In this document: positions 23,097-32,605 of the stretch, one piece after another
How positions within the stretch are numbered: position 1 is the first letter of the stretch
Layout: each line of letters starts with the position of its first letter
Assembly: GCA_016742075.1 (NCBI GenBank)
Contig: JACVCL010000001.1
Span: forward strand, 186,001 to 250,000
Direction of reading: 5' to 3'
Source of the DNA: Phycisphaerales bacterium
GTDB taxonomy: Bacteria; Planctomycetota; Phycisphaerae; Phycisphaerales; UBA1924
DNA length: 64,000 nt
Position numbers and translations under genes: made by a program
The notes under the pieces: generated by a model
Seen by the model: only the letters and a program-made list of their open reading frames with translations
The model's database searches: none
What the model was told of the DNA's origin: nothing

Positions 23097-23585
23097 CCCC
23101 ACCGCCTGTCAAGCGCTCCCCCGTTGTCGATCCGCCCGCGCCCCGCCCAAGATGCCGACGCCCTGCCGAGGCCCCCAACACGGCCACCACCGCCCCCCCG
23201 ATCAGACCCCTACCAGCCGGGTCGAGCCACCTCGCGCCCTTCAACGCCCGAACGTTGAGCAGCCACCACGACCACGCCATCGCCGGACAAAACGACCCGA
23301 ACACCCAACCCCGTCCGCCGCACACATCCCCGGCTGCACCCCAAGCGTGGCCGCCGAGCAGAAGATGCGGGTGCAATCCGTCGCACGGTGCTGCTTCTCG
23401 ACGGCCGGCATCGCCGCGTTCACGGCCGACCCGACCGGCCGAAGGGCGCCCGAGCCCCATCAGCCCGAGCACCGACGCACTCCCGCAGAGCGGCATCCTC
23501 GGAACGTACCCTCGTCGCGCCGGCGCACCGCTGCCGGATCCCAATCCCCGCAGCAACGCGGCCCAGGCCGAGCAAGCGAGAGCCG

Positions 23586-24158
23586 ATGAAGACCCAGTAC
23601 TACACCGCCACCAGCCTCGACGGGTTCATCGCCACCGAAGACGACGGTCTCGACTGGCTGCTGCAACTCGGAGAGCCGACCGACTCCAGCTACCCCGGCT
23701 TCATCGCCGGTGTCGGCGCCCTCGCCATGGGGTCGCGAACCTACGAGTGGCTCCTGCAGCACTCGGCAGAAATCGCCGCCCAGACCGGCTCGCCGTGGCC
23801 CTACTCACTCCCGGCGTGGGTCTTCACCTCGCGGGCGCTCCGCTCTGCACCCGGCGCAGACATCCGATTCGCACGCGGACCCGTCGCCCACGCCTTCGAC
23901 GACATCCGGCGCGCGGCCGCCGGAAAGAACATCTGGGTCGTCGGTGGCGGCGATCTGGCCGGGCAGTTCTTCGACGCCGGACTGCTCGACGAACTCATCG
24001 TGCAGGTCGCCCCCGTCACTCTCGGACGCGGCAAGCCACTCTTTCCCCGCAGGCTCGCCGCCCCCCCGCTGCGACTGACAGCCGTCAGCCGGATGGGCTC
24101 CGGCATGGTCGAGCTCCGATACGACCTCCCGGCCTCGGCCGGCCGCGGCCCCGTTTGA
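23586..24158 (+). CDS. Dihydrofolate reductase family protein (RibD C-terminal-like)
   Basis: MKTQYYTATSLDGFIATEDDGLDWL; GSRTYEW; IWVVGGGDLAGQF. Confidence 0.88.
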   Translation: MKTQYYTATSLDGFIATEDDGLDWLLQLGEPTDSSYPGFIAGVGALAMGSRTYEWLLQHSAEIAAQTGSPWPYSLPAWVFTSRALRSAPGADIRFARGPVAHAFDDIRRAAAGKNIWVVGGGDLAGQFFDAGLLDELIVQVAPVTLGRGKPLFPRRLAAPPLRLTAVSRMGSGMVELRYDLPASAGRGPV

Positions 24159-24230
24159 CGAGCCCCGTCGACCCGACGCCTCGATTCTCTCCGGCTGCCC
24201 CCCCGATCCGCCCCCGCCAACACGCGGAAC

Positions 24231-24250
24231 ATGTCAACCACCCTTGACAT
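24231..24250. promoter_or_regulatory. Perfect inverted repeat ATGTCAA-N6-TTGACAT, putative XRE operator
   Basis: atgtcaaccacccttgacat; an additional half-site ttgacac at 24271. Confidence 0.5.
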
Positions 24251-24326
24251 CGCGGGTATGTCGTGTGTTCTTGACACGATTCACGCTCTTCCGCCACTCC
24301 CCACGCCGAATGGAGCACCACAGCCG

Positions 24327-24609
24327 ATGTCGTTCGAGGAGAAAAGCGTCTGGATCCAGTTCGCCGCCATGGCCCTCTCGGGGCCTATCTCACCGTCGCC
24401 GGCCGCCTGCTCGCGGCGGGCGAGCGCGAGATGAGCGCCTTTGCACCGCTCGGCATGGATCATGGCCGCGGGGATGCCCCGCCGGCATCGCATGCCTGGC
24501 CTCGGGCATCGAGGGCGTCTGGACCGCCCACGTCCTGCCGCCGTCGCTCGTCGCCGCCGAGCTCGCCGGCTTCGCGCTCCAGATCCTCTACTACCGCCGA
24601 GGCGTCTGA
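24327..24609 (+). pseudogene. Frameshifted small membrane protein upstream of XRE regulator
   Basis: MSFEEKSVWIQFAAMALSG in one frame; AYLTVAGRLLAAGEREMSAFAPLG and AGIACLASGIEGVWTAHVLPPSLVAAELAGFALQILYYRRGV in other frames. Confidence 0.55.
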
Positions 24610-24612
24610 AGC

Positions 24613-24831
24613 ATGCCGCCGCAGCCATTGACCATCCGGAACACCATCCGCGCCCGCGCCGACGATATGACCCAGCAGGAACTGGCCGACCGCGTCGGCG
24701 TCAGCCGCCAAACCATTAACGCCATCGAGGGCGCGAAGCACTCACCCTCGCTGGAGGTCGCCTTCCGGATCGCCCGGGTCTTCAGCGAGCGCGTCGACGA
24801 TGTGTTCGAGTGTCTCCCCAACAACCGCTGA
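24613..24831 (+). CDS. Small XRE-family HTH regulator
   Basis: DDMTQQELADRVGVSRQTINAIEGAKHSPSLEVAFRIARVF. Confidence 0.92.
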   Translation: MPPQPLTIRNTIRARADDMTQQELADRVGVSRQTINAIEGAKHSPSLEVAFRIARVFSERVDDVFECLPNNR

Positions 24832-24992
24832 GCAAGCGACCGAACATCCAAGCACGGCCGCCCCGCCCGGTCCACCACCTCTCGACAGGCCTTCGCGCCG
24901 ACCCCAACGCCCGGCCGATCAAGGCAACACCTCCGACCGCATGCGCGCACCCCGGCCTAACGTAGGCCGTTCGAGCGATCGCGGAGCCTCTG

Positions 24993-26369
24993 ATGCACAG
25001 TCCGACAACCGCAGGGAGCGCGGCCGAGGGCAACGACCCGAGCACGTTCGATGTGATCGTCGTGGGCGCCGGACTGGCCGGGCTTCACACCGCCCGAACT
25101 CTGCGCCTTCACGGGCTCCGCGTCCTCGTTCTGGAAGCCCGCGACCGTGTCGGCGGCCGCGTGCACTCCGTCACGCTCGAGACGGGAACCCGCGTCGATC
25201 TCGGCGCACAACTGATCAGCGACCGCCAGAAGCGCATCACCGCCCTGGCCCGGGAAGCCGGCGTCCAGACACGGCCGTCCGGGGTGCCCGGCCTCGCCCT
25301 GCACGTGACCGCCGACGGCGTGCGCCGTCTTCCGCCCGGCCGATCGCCCGCATCGTTACTCGGACAACTCGACGCCGCCCAGGCCCTCTGGCGTTGCGAC
25401 CGCGCCGTGCGGCGGCTCAACCGACGCAACCCCGCCAAGCTCGACCGTCTCGACGGCATCGCGTTCATCCGCTCGCTCACCTGCCTCGGCGATACGCGGC
25501 GGCTGCTCAGCCAGCGGATCGAGACCGACCTGTGCACACCGCTCGCCGGCATCTCCGCCTTCGAATTGCTCGACCAGCTCCGGTCGATGGGCGGCATGGA
25601 GGGCGCCGCCTACGCCGATGAACACCTCATCGTGTCGGGCGCTACAGGGCTGATCGAGCATCTGGCAGCAGGGATCGAGCCCGTCCTCCTTCTGAACGCG
25701 CCGGTCACCGCGGTGGAGCAGGACGACCGTGGTGTATCCGTCGAGGCCGCCGGCGGGCGGCACCGGGCCCGGCGGGTGGTCCTCGCCGTGCCGCCCTCGA
25801 TCATCAGGGGCATCCGCCTGACGCCCCAGCTGCCGGCCGACCGCAGGGCCGCCCTCGACGGGTTCACCGCCGGGCGGATCATCAAGACGGTGGTCGAGTT
25901 TCCCTCCGCGTGGTGGCGCTCCCTCGGCCTCTCCGGCGAGATCAACTCCCCCGGCGACCGATTCGGCGCGGCCATCGACGGCACGCCCCCGGGTTCAGAC
26001 CGCGGCGTTCTGGTGGCGTTCACCTCCGGCCCCGCAGCGCAGGCCGCGGCGGCGGCACCCGCCCAGCAGAGGATCAACCAGCTCACCGAGTGGCTCGGCC
26101 AACTCACCGGTACGACCGCCCCATCCCCGCTGGCCGCGCGGTCGATGGACTGGTTCGCCGAGCCGTTCTCCCTCGGCGGCTACGCCTCCCGCCGAAGCCC
26201 GGGAGCCTGGTCGGCCTGCCGTGATCTCTTCGCGCCCGCCGGCCGGATCCACTTCGCCGGCACCGAAACGGCGACGGTCTGGCGGTCGTACATGGAAGGG
26301 GCCCTCGAATCGGCGGAGCGCGCCGCCGAGGAGGTCCTCTCGGCGCTCCGGCCCGCCGCGGCACGCTGA
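24993..26369 (+). CDS. FAD-dependent flavin amine oxidase
   Basis: DVIVVGAGLAGLHTARTLRLHGLRVLVLEARDRVGGRV; C-terminal IHFAGTETATVWRSYMEGALESAERAAEEV. Confidence 0.9.
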   Translation: MHSPTTAGSAAEGNDPSTFDVIVVGAGLAGLHTARTLRLHGLRVLVLEARDRVGGRVHSVTLETGTRVDLGAQLISDRQKRITALAREAGVQTRPSGVPGLALHVTADGVRRLPPGRSPASLLGQLDAAQALWRCDRAVRRLNRRNPAKLDRLDGIAFIRSLTCLGDTRRLLSQRIETDLCTPLAGISAFELLDQLRSMGGMEGAAYADEHLIVSGATGLIEHLAAGIEPVLLLNAPVTAVEQDDRGVSVEAAGGRHRARRVVLAVPPSIIRGIRLTPQLPADRRAALDGFTAGRIIKTVVEFPSAWWRSLGLSGEINSPGDRFGAAIDGTPPGSDRGVLVAFTSGPAAQAAAAAPAQQRINQLTEWLGQLTGTTAPSPLAARSMDWFAEPFSLGGYASRRSPGAWSACRDLFAPAGRIHFAGTETATVWRSYMEGALESAERAAEEVLSALRPAAAR

Positions 26370-26802
26370 ACCGCCCAAGGCCCCCCGCGCGGGGCTCTCC
26401 GCCCAGACCGGCCACTGACCGCTCATCATCCCAGCCGCCCGGATGCCCCCTCTACCCCCCGCGCGACCCTCGGCACGCTCGGCCTGTCCGATACGGAATC
26501 CACGCGCACACCGGCGAGTGAGAGCCCACACCCCAAGCCCACCGGCGCACCCCCAGCGATTGGCGAACACCGCACGAGCCGCATCGATCGACTGAAACCC
26601 CGCTGGCGCAGCCGCTCGCCGGCAACCCTCGGGCGCACAGGCCGAGCCGCGGGCACCATCCGACGTCGGCCCAAGCCGCACCGTCGAACGGACACACGAT
26701 CACCGTCGCGACCTCGCGCCATCGCAAGCCTCGCAGACTCCGCACGCAGGTCCACTCACGCTGGGGGTCGCAGCAGGCCTCGCATCGGCCCCGGGCCCTA
26801 GA

Positions 26803-26860
26803 GGACGGGCGATGGTCTGACGAACGCCGTCTCAAAGATCGACAGACAGGGCCTGCGTGC
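26803..26860 (+). repeat. Dispersed intergenic repeat copy A
   Basis: gaggacgggcgatggtctgacgaacgccgtctcaaagatcgacagacagg; degenerate match to copies B-D. Confidence 0.5.
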
Positions 26861-26928
26861 GCTCTCGAAGGGCAGATTCAGACGCCGGACAGCGGCCACC
26901 GCGACATGCCCGGTACAATCCCCGCTTC

Positions 26929-29742
26929 ATGCCCCCCGCCGCCATCGGTCCATTCAAGGTTGAACGCGAAATCGGCCGCGGCGGCATGGGCGAGGTGTAC
27001 CTCGCCCGTGACTCGCGTCTGGATCGGCTCGTCGCCATCAAGGCCCTGCCGGCGCACCTCACCCAAGACCCCGACCGCCTCGTCCGCTTCCAGCGTGAGG
27101 CCAAGGTCTTGGCCTCGCTCAATCACCCCGGCATCGGCGCGATCTACGGGCTCGAAGAGGCGAACGGGCACCAGTACCTGATCCTTGAGTTCATCGATGG
27201 CGAGACGCTCGCTGATCGGCTGGCCAAGGGTCCGATCCCGGTCGAAGACTCGCTGACGATCGCCGGACAAATCGCCGAGGCGCTTGAGGTCGCGCACGAG
27301 AAAGGCGTCGTCCACCGTGACCTGAAACCCAGCAACGTGATGCTGACCACCGACGGCATGGTCAAGGTGCTCGACTTCGGGCTGGCGCGGACGGCGGACG
27401 GCGCCCCGGCCTCGACAAGCATGCCAGCCGCGCCGGCCGACTCGCCGACGATCACCTCGCCCGCGCGATTCGCCAACAGCCCGACCATCCCCGGCGTGAT
27501 CATGGGCACCGCGGGGTACATGTCCCCCGAGCAGGCCCGCGGCAAGCCGGTCGACAAGCGCTCCGACATCTTCTCCTTCGGCTGCGTGCTCTACGAGATG
27601 CTCACCGGAGCGGGTCCATTCCCGGGCGAGACCGTCACAGACTCGTTGGGTGCCATCCTGCACCGCGAGCCCAACTGGACCCTGCTCCCGGCACGCACGC
27701 CGCAGCGCGTGAGGGAGCTGCTGGCCAACTGCCTCGCGAAGGATCGCAAGAACCGGCTGCATGACATCGGGGATGCGCGACTCGAACTTCAGCACGCGCT
27801 CAGCGGGCAGGAGTGGTCCTCGGCCGCGGCATCAGCCACGGTGCCCCGGAAGTCGCGAAGCCTCGCCATCGGGGCGGCCTGCGGCATCGCGCTGCTGGCC
27901 GGCGCGACCGGATGGTTGCTATCGAGCCGGCTTTCGCGACCCGCGCCGGTCGCGCCGCCGCAGACGTTCCATGTCTCCACGACGATTCAGAGCAAACCGC
28001 CCTTCAACTCGCTGTGGGGCATCTCCCCGGATGCGCGGTTCCTGGTCTACACCGCCTGGCCCGAACTCGAAGCCGACAGCACCAAGCCTCAGGGCGTGCT
28101 CGTCGTGCGTCGCCTCGACCGCGACGAAACCACGGTTCTCGAGGGCACCGAGGGCGCCAGAGCCGCCGCGCTGTCGCCGGACGGGCGATGGGTCGCGTTC
28201 TCGAGCGCCAAGGACCGCGCCGGCACAAAGTTCAGCCTGAAGAAAATCGCGCTCGACGATGGGCGACTCTCGGGCCGACCGGAGACCATCTGCGAGTTGC
28301 CGCAGGGATCGCAGTTCCAGCTGGGTTGGGCGTCGGACCGCGAAGTGGTGTTCGCGCCCGAGTTGGAGCGGGCCATCTACGCCGTGGCGGCCTCGGGCGG
28401 CGACCCGCGGCTCCTCACCCGAGAGGAGCGTTCCGAAGAGTTCCAAGGCTGGAGTGACTTTTCCCCGCTGGTCGTGGGGCAGTCGATTCTGGCCACGCAC
28501 TTCGTGGTTGCAGACGACAAGGTCAGGGTCAATGCCGAAGTCATCGACCTCGCTTCTGGAAAGCGAACGATCGTGCTCCCCGACGCCGGTGGCGTCCAGG
28601 TGCTGACGGACCGCGTGCGAGGCGGAGCGTTTCTGGTGGCACTGAGAGCCGACCAGACGAACCTGGTCGCGGTGCGCATCGATCCAAGCACGCTGCGGAC
28701 GCTCGGCGAGCCCGTGAGGGTCTGGAGCGGCAACACCGTCAACCAGGCCAAGCTCTCGACGAGCGGCACGCTCGCCCTCTCGACGCGTGCATCCGACTTT
28801 TCGAATCGGCGCCTGGCATGGCTCGACGACAAAGGCCAGCCGCAGCCCATCCCCGGACCAACACGAGCCTTCTCTGAGATCGCGGTCTCTCCGGAGGGCG
28901 GGCGTGTGCTGGCCAACTTGCAGGTATCCAACGCTGATGACCTGACCTCCGAGCTGTGGGTCCAGGACCTGACACGCCGAACGTCCACGCGAATCCCGAT
29001 CCAGGGCTTCGCCATGGGCCTGATGTGGAACCCGAACGGGCAGCGCATCGTGCACGGCTCGTTCGCCCAGGGGGAGTTCTCGATCGTCGATCGGCCGGCG
29101 GGCGGGTCCGGCGAGCCGGTCAAGATGTTCACCTCGCCGCTCGCTGACCAGAAGTTCGTCATTCCCTCGGCCTGGTCGCCCGACGGCAGGATCCTCGCGA
29201 TCGTCCAGCAGGACATGAAGACCAACATGGGTGATGTCCTGATGCTCGAGCAGGAGGCGTCGGCGGCGAAGTGGAAGGCCACGCCATACCTGAACTCGCC
29301 GGCCGACGAGCACGCCCTGCGATTCTCGCCCGACGGCAAATGGGTGCTGTTCTGTTCGGTGGAGTCCGGGCGTCACGAACTCTACGTGCAGCGGTTCACC
29401 GGCGCGGCATCAGGGACCGAGGATGCGAAGGCCGGCCGCACCCAGGTTTCGACCAACGGGCACGACGGCGCTGCCTGGTGGAGCCCCGACGGCAAGGAGA
29501 TCCGCTTCGTCGACGCCGAAAGGCAGGTCGTCAGCGTCGAGGTGAAGACCGAGCCGACGTTCGCCGTCTCCATCCCCAAGTTGCTCTACAGCATCAAGGA
29601 GTTGAAGACCAGCGGCCTGACGTGGGGGCCCGATGGACGCCTGATGGTCATCCTGCAAGGTGAAAACGAGGTGGCGAAACGCATCGATCTGGTCGTCAAC
29701 TTTGCGGATGAAATGCGAGCGAAGGTGGACGCAGCGAGGTGA
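26929..29742 (+). CDS. Serine/threonine protein kinase with C-terminal TolB/WD40-like beta-propeller
   Basis: IGRGGMGEVYLARDSRLDRLVAIKALP, HRDLKPSNVML, DFGLAR, TAGYMSPEQARGKPVDKRSDIFSFGC; repeated LSPDGRWVAF / WSPDGRILAI / FSPDGKWVLF. Confidence 0.93.
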   Translation: MPPAAIGPFKVEREIGRGGMGEVYLARDSRLDRLVAIKALPAHLTQDPDRLVRFQREAKVLASLNHPGIGAIYGLEEANGHQYLILEFIDGETLADRLAKGPIPVEDSLTIAGQIAEALEVAHEKGVVHRDLKPSNVMLTTDGMVKVLDFGLARTADGAPASTSMPAAPADSPTITSPARFANSPTIPGVIMGTAGYMSPEQARGKPVDKRSDIFSFGCVLYEMLTGAGPFPGETVTDSLGAILHREPNWTLLPARTPQRVRELLANCLAKDRKNRLHDIGDARLELQHALSGQEWSSAAASATVPRKSRSLAIGAACGIALLAGATGWLLSSRLSRPAPVAPPQTFHVSTTIQSKPPFNSLWGISPDARFLVYTAWPELEADSTKPQGVLVVRRLDRDETTVLEGTEGARAAALSPDGRWVAFSSAKDRAGTKFSLKKIALDDGRLSGRPETICELPQGSQFQLGWASDREVVFAPELERAIYAVAASGGDPRLLTREERSEEFQGWSDFSPLVVGQSILATHFVVADDKVRVNAEVIDLASGKRTIVLPDAGGVQVLTDRVRGGAFLVALRADQTNLVAVRIDPSTLRTLGEPVRVWSGNTVNQAKLSTSGTLALSTRASDFSNRRLAWLDDKGQPQPIPGPTRAFSEIAVSPEGGRVLANLQVSNADDLTSELWVQDLTRRTSTRIPIQGFAMGLMWNPNGQRIVHGSFAQGEFSIVDRPAGGSGEPVKMFTSPLADQKFVIPSAWSPDGRILAIVQQDMKTNMGDVLMLEQEASAAKWKATPYLNSPADEHALRFSPDGKWVLFCSVESGRHELYVQRFTGAASGTEDAKAGRTQVSTNGHDGAAWWSPDGKEIRFVDAERQVVSVEVKTEPTFAVSIPKLLYSIKELKTSGLTWGPDGRLMVILQGENEVAKRIDLVVNFADEMRAKVDAAR

Positions 29743-29796
29743 AAGGCCGCGAGCGTTTGGTCGGCCAGAAGACGCCTCACGCCACCGCCAGCCTTA

Positions 29797-29895
29797 AACG
29801 ACAACCCCCGAGCCGTGCGACCCGGGGGTTATGCGAATAGAGGGCGGGGGGCTTTCTGACGAACCCCTTTTCAGAGACCCAGTGATACGATGCGG
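29797..29895 (+). repeat. Dispersed intergenic repeat copy B with GC hairpin
   Basis: aaacgacaacccccgagccgtgcgacccgggggttatgcgaatagagggcggggggctttctgacgaaccccttttcagagaccc; near-identical 5' part to copy C. Confidence 0.75.
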
Positions 29896-30035
29896 CTCGG
29901 TGCGGCTCCGGCAAGACTCAACGTCGCAGATTTGTGCCAAGCACCGATCGCCTTCTCGGTCGTTCAGGTACACTCTAGATCTCACGTGTGAACACCGGCC
30001 GAGAACGGCCCCTGAGCAGATTCTGGAGCTCCCGC

Positions 30036-30872
30036 ATGACTGCGCCCAGCAGCACCGACGCGAACGACCAACCCGCGGTCCCCTTCTACGACGCGATCTA
30101 CGGCCGCTTTGACAAGGACGTGTACCGCGAGATTCGCCGGGGAGTTTGGGGCGACGATTTCGGCCAGAACAGCTGGATCACGGCAGCCGAGCAGGATCGG
30201 TTCCTTGAGTGGTGTGCGGTAGGCGCGCAGCACCGGCTGCTCGATGTCGCGTGCGGTTCGGGTGGCCCGGCGGTTCGAATCGCCGAGCGAACCGGGGCGG
30301 CGGTGACCGGCGTCGACGTGCACGCGGACGGCATTGCAGCGGCGCGAAACTACGCAGCGGCACGAAACCTGGCAGCGAGCACGACGTTTGTCGTCCACGA
30401 CGCCGGTCGCAAGCTGGAGTTCGCAGACGCTTCGTTCGATGTGCTCGTCTGCATCGATGCCATCAACCATCTTCCAGACCGGCCTCGCGTTCTGGCAGAC
30501 TGGTGCCGAGTGCTCCGTCCGGGCGGCTCTTTGGTCTTCACCGACCCGATCGTTGTCACCGGCCCGCTCACAGCCGAGGAGATCGCTATCCGGGCGTCGA
30601 TCGGCTTCTTCCAGTTCGTGCCCCGGGAGACGAACCCTCGCTTACTCGCCGAGGCCGGGTTCGAGGTCCGCCAGTGTGAAGACCTCACTCCGGCCGTCGC
30701 GGAGATCGCGGGGAGCTGGCACAGGCAACGCAAGCTCCGTTCGACCGATCTTCTGCGCCTCGAAGGCGAGCAAACGTACAAGGGGCAACAGCGATTCCTC
30801 GAAGTCGCATGCCGCCTCGCCCGTGAGCGGCGACTTTCGCGCTTCGCGTACTTCGCGATCAAGACCAGCTGA
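30036..30872 (+). CDS. Class I SAM-dependent methyltransferase
   Basis: LLDVACGSGGPAVRIAERTGAAVTGVDVHADGI; DVLVCIDAINHLPDRPRVLADWCRVLRPGGSLVFTDP. Confidence 0.88.
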   Translation: MTAPSSTDANDQPAVPFYDAIYGRFDKDVYREIRRGVWGDDFGQNSWITAAEQDRFLEWCAVGAQHRLLDVACGSGGPAVRIAERTGAAVTGVDVHADGIAAARNYAAARNLAASTTFVVHDAGRKLEFADASFDVLVCIDAINHLPDRPRVLADWCRVLRPGGSLVFTDPIVVTGPLTAEEIAIRASIGFFQFVPRETNPRLLAEAGFEVRQCEDLTPAVAEIAGSWHRQRKLRSTDLLRLEGEQTYKGQQRFLEVACRLARERRLSRFAYFAIKTS

Positions 30873-30909
30873 CGCATGTCCCGCGCTGCGTCGAGTGTCA
30901 GAGGGCTTG

Positions 30910-31010
30910 AAAACGACAACCCCCGAGTCGTGTGACCCGGGGGTTATGCGAATAGAGGGCGAGGGGTGGTCTGACAGCGTCGTTTCCAGAGCCCCGGAGA
31001 CGCGACGCCC
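30910..31010 (+). repeat. Dispersed intergenic repeat copy C with GC hairpin
   Basis: aaacgacaacccccgagtcgtgtgacccgggggttatgcgaatagagggcgaggggtggtctgacagcgtcgtttccagagcccc. Confidence 0.75.
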
Positions 31011-31213
31011 GGATGTCGCGGCCCGGCGGGTTGCGGGGAGTCTGCTGGTTATGCCCGCGCGACAGGGGGCCGGGCGGCGGCGCCGCCGAGACGGGGAGCG
31101 AGAATCTTGTCGCGATCGCACGATTTCCCGGGCAGCACGCCGATCGGCCGCATAGGGGACGGGTAGAGAACTCGTTCCGTCCCACCCCCTTGGCGCGACA
31201 CGCTCCACGGGTG

Positions 31214-31292
31214 GTCGTCAGACCATCCATGCTGAGAGGACGAGGGGTGGTCTGACGACGTTCGTTTCGGAGACCCAGAGACAGGACGCGCA
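31214..31292 (+). repeat. Dispersed intergenic repeat copy D, including an inverted half-copy
   Basis: gtcgtcagacca (31214-31225) facing tggtctgacgac (31248-31259), followed by gttcgtttcggagacccagagacaggacgcgc. Confidence 0.65.
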
Positions 31293-31583
31293 TCTGCGGT
31301 CGCCCGGCAAGTCCTGGGTGGCCATCGACCTGACTCGGTGAACAGAGGCACGCCGAAACGGTCTCCAAGTCGCCGGTCTTGGCGGATCCCGGGGGCCGTC
31401 GCGTCCGGGTGACTCCGCACGCGACAGCTCTTCCTGTCGGGATCCACTCGCCCAGATGGACACACTAAGGCTGGTCGCCAGCACATCTGCGGGCCGGCCG
31501 GGTCACGCATCCATCCCCAGGGAGTGTCTACCCGGCCGCGACCCACTCCTCGGGGGCATGGCGCAACGCCAGAAGGGTCTCCG

Positions 31584-32075
31584 ATGTCACTCAACGCCGC
31601 CGCCCTCGAGTTCGCACTCCGCCTTGCCCGCATCAAGGCGGTCCAACTGCGCCGTCGGCTCCCCTGGGAGCAGGTGGAGGACATCCAGCAGGAGCTGCTG
31701 CTGGCGGTCGTCCAAGGATGGACCAGATACGACCCCAGCCGCCGGGCCGAGCCGTTCATCGAGGTGATCATTCGACACCGCGCGTGCAAGCTACTGGAAC
31801 GCTGCCGCCACAGAGGCCGCTCGCGTCAAGACCTCTTGGTCGCGGCTGAGCATGCCGCCGCGAATCGCGATCAGCACGACTCTGATCTCCGGCATGACAC
31901 AGGCATCGCAATGGCGACGCTCGCGCCGGAAGTTCGACGGGCATGCCAGCAACTGAAGACCGAGTCGACCAGTTCAGTTGCTCGGTCCCTTGGCATCCCG
32001 CGCTCAACGTTGGACAGTTGGTTGCACAAAGCACGTGGTGTGTTCCGATCGGGTGGACTCGGTTGTTATCGGTAA
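31584..32075 (+). CDS. Small sigma-70/ECF-like sigma factor or HTH regulator
   Basis: Sigma-2-like PWEQVEDIQQELLLAVVQGWTRYDPSRRAEPFIEVIIRHRACKLLERCRH and C-terminal HTH SSVARSLGIPRSTLDSWLHKARGVF. Confidence 0.6.
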   Translation: MSLNAAALEFALRLARIKAVQLRRRLPWEQVEDIQQELLLAVVQGWTRYDPSRRAEPFIEVIIRHRACKLLERCRHRGRSRQDLLVAAEHAAANRDQHDSDLRHDTGIAMATLAPEVRRACQQLKTESTSSVARSLGIPRSTLDSWLHKARGVFRSGGLGCYR

Positions 32076-32101
32076 CCGGGTCTGTGTGTCAGCGGGCATC
32101 G

Positions 32102-32410
32102 TCACGCCGCCCTCCAGTACCTCTTCGGCCGCGGTACATGCTGAACGGTCACAACCGCACCATCGCACGAAACCACCACAGCGACGTTTCGGGCGCGATC
32201 TGCAACTCGCCGCAACTGGCGAGCGTGCCGTCGGGCGGCCTGCGTTCCGAGGAAGTATGCGATGCAGCCGTCTCCCGCTCGATAGACATCCCCGAAGGCC
32301 AGTACCGCCTCCATGACCCCAGCCACGATCCCCCTCTGCTGCTGGCGGAGGGTGGCGTGGTGAGTCAGCTTGAGCTCGGAGATTGACGGGCGATTCGAAG
32401 CGTGTGGCAT
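32102..32410 (-). CDS. DUF4258-like small protein
   Basis: LTHHATLRQQQRGIVAGVMEAVLAFGDVYRAGDGCIAYFLG; SD aagggag upstream of ATG at 32410. Confidence 0.5.
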   Translation of the reverse strand: MPHASNRPSISELKLTHHATLRQQQRGIVAGVMEAVLAFGDVYRAGDGCIAYFLGTQAARRHARQLRRVADRARNVAVVVSCDGAVVTVQHVPRPKRYWRAA

Positions 32411-32515
32411 GTGAAGCTCCCTTGTGGTGGGAGCTGATGCATTCGGCGTGCCAGCAACAGCATGCGGACTCGGTGTGCCGCAGTGGCTGTTCAGCGGCCC
32501 ACGGCCTCGGACAAA

Positions 32516-32546
32516 GCGGGTCATTTCACCCGGACGCGGGCCATTT
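32516..32546 (+). promoter_or_regulatory. Tandem direct repeat GCGGGYCATTT (20-bp period), candidate activator (UAS) sites
   Basis: gcgggtcattt at 32516-32526 and gcgggccattt at 32536-32546; the first overlaps the dyad CGGGT-N6-ACCCG (32517-32532). Confidence 0.35.
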
Positions 32547-32605
32547 GTGTACTATGGAGGCAACCTCGGTCTGCCCTCGGCGGTGCAGAACCCCATTGCG
32601 CGACT

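Noticed and set aside
29988-30872. Methyltransferase at 30036 as part of the defence locus
   Set aside because: It is a small-molecule-type class I methyltransferase without DNA-methylase motifs and is separated from the locus by repeats.
29797-31292. Integron attC sites explaining the repeat-flanked genes
   Set aside because: Core RYYYAAC/GTTRRRY boxes are not present in the expected arrangement and no integrase is visible.
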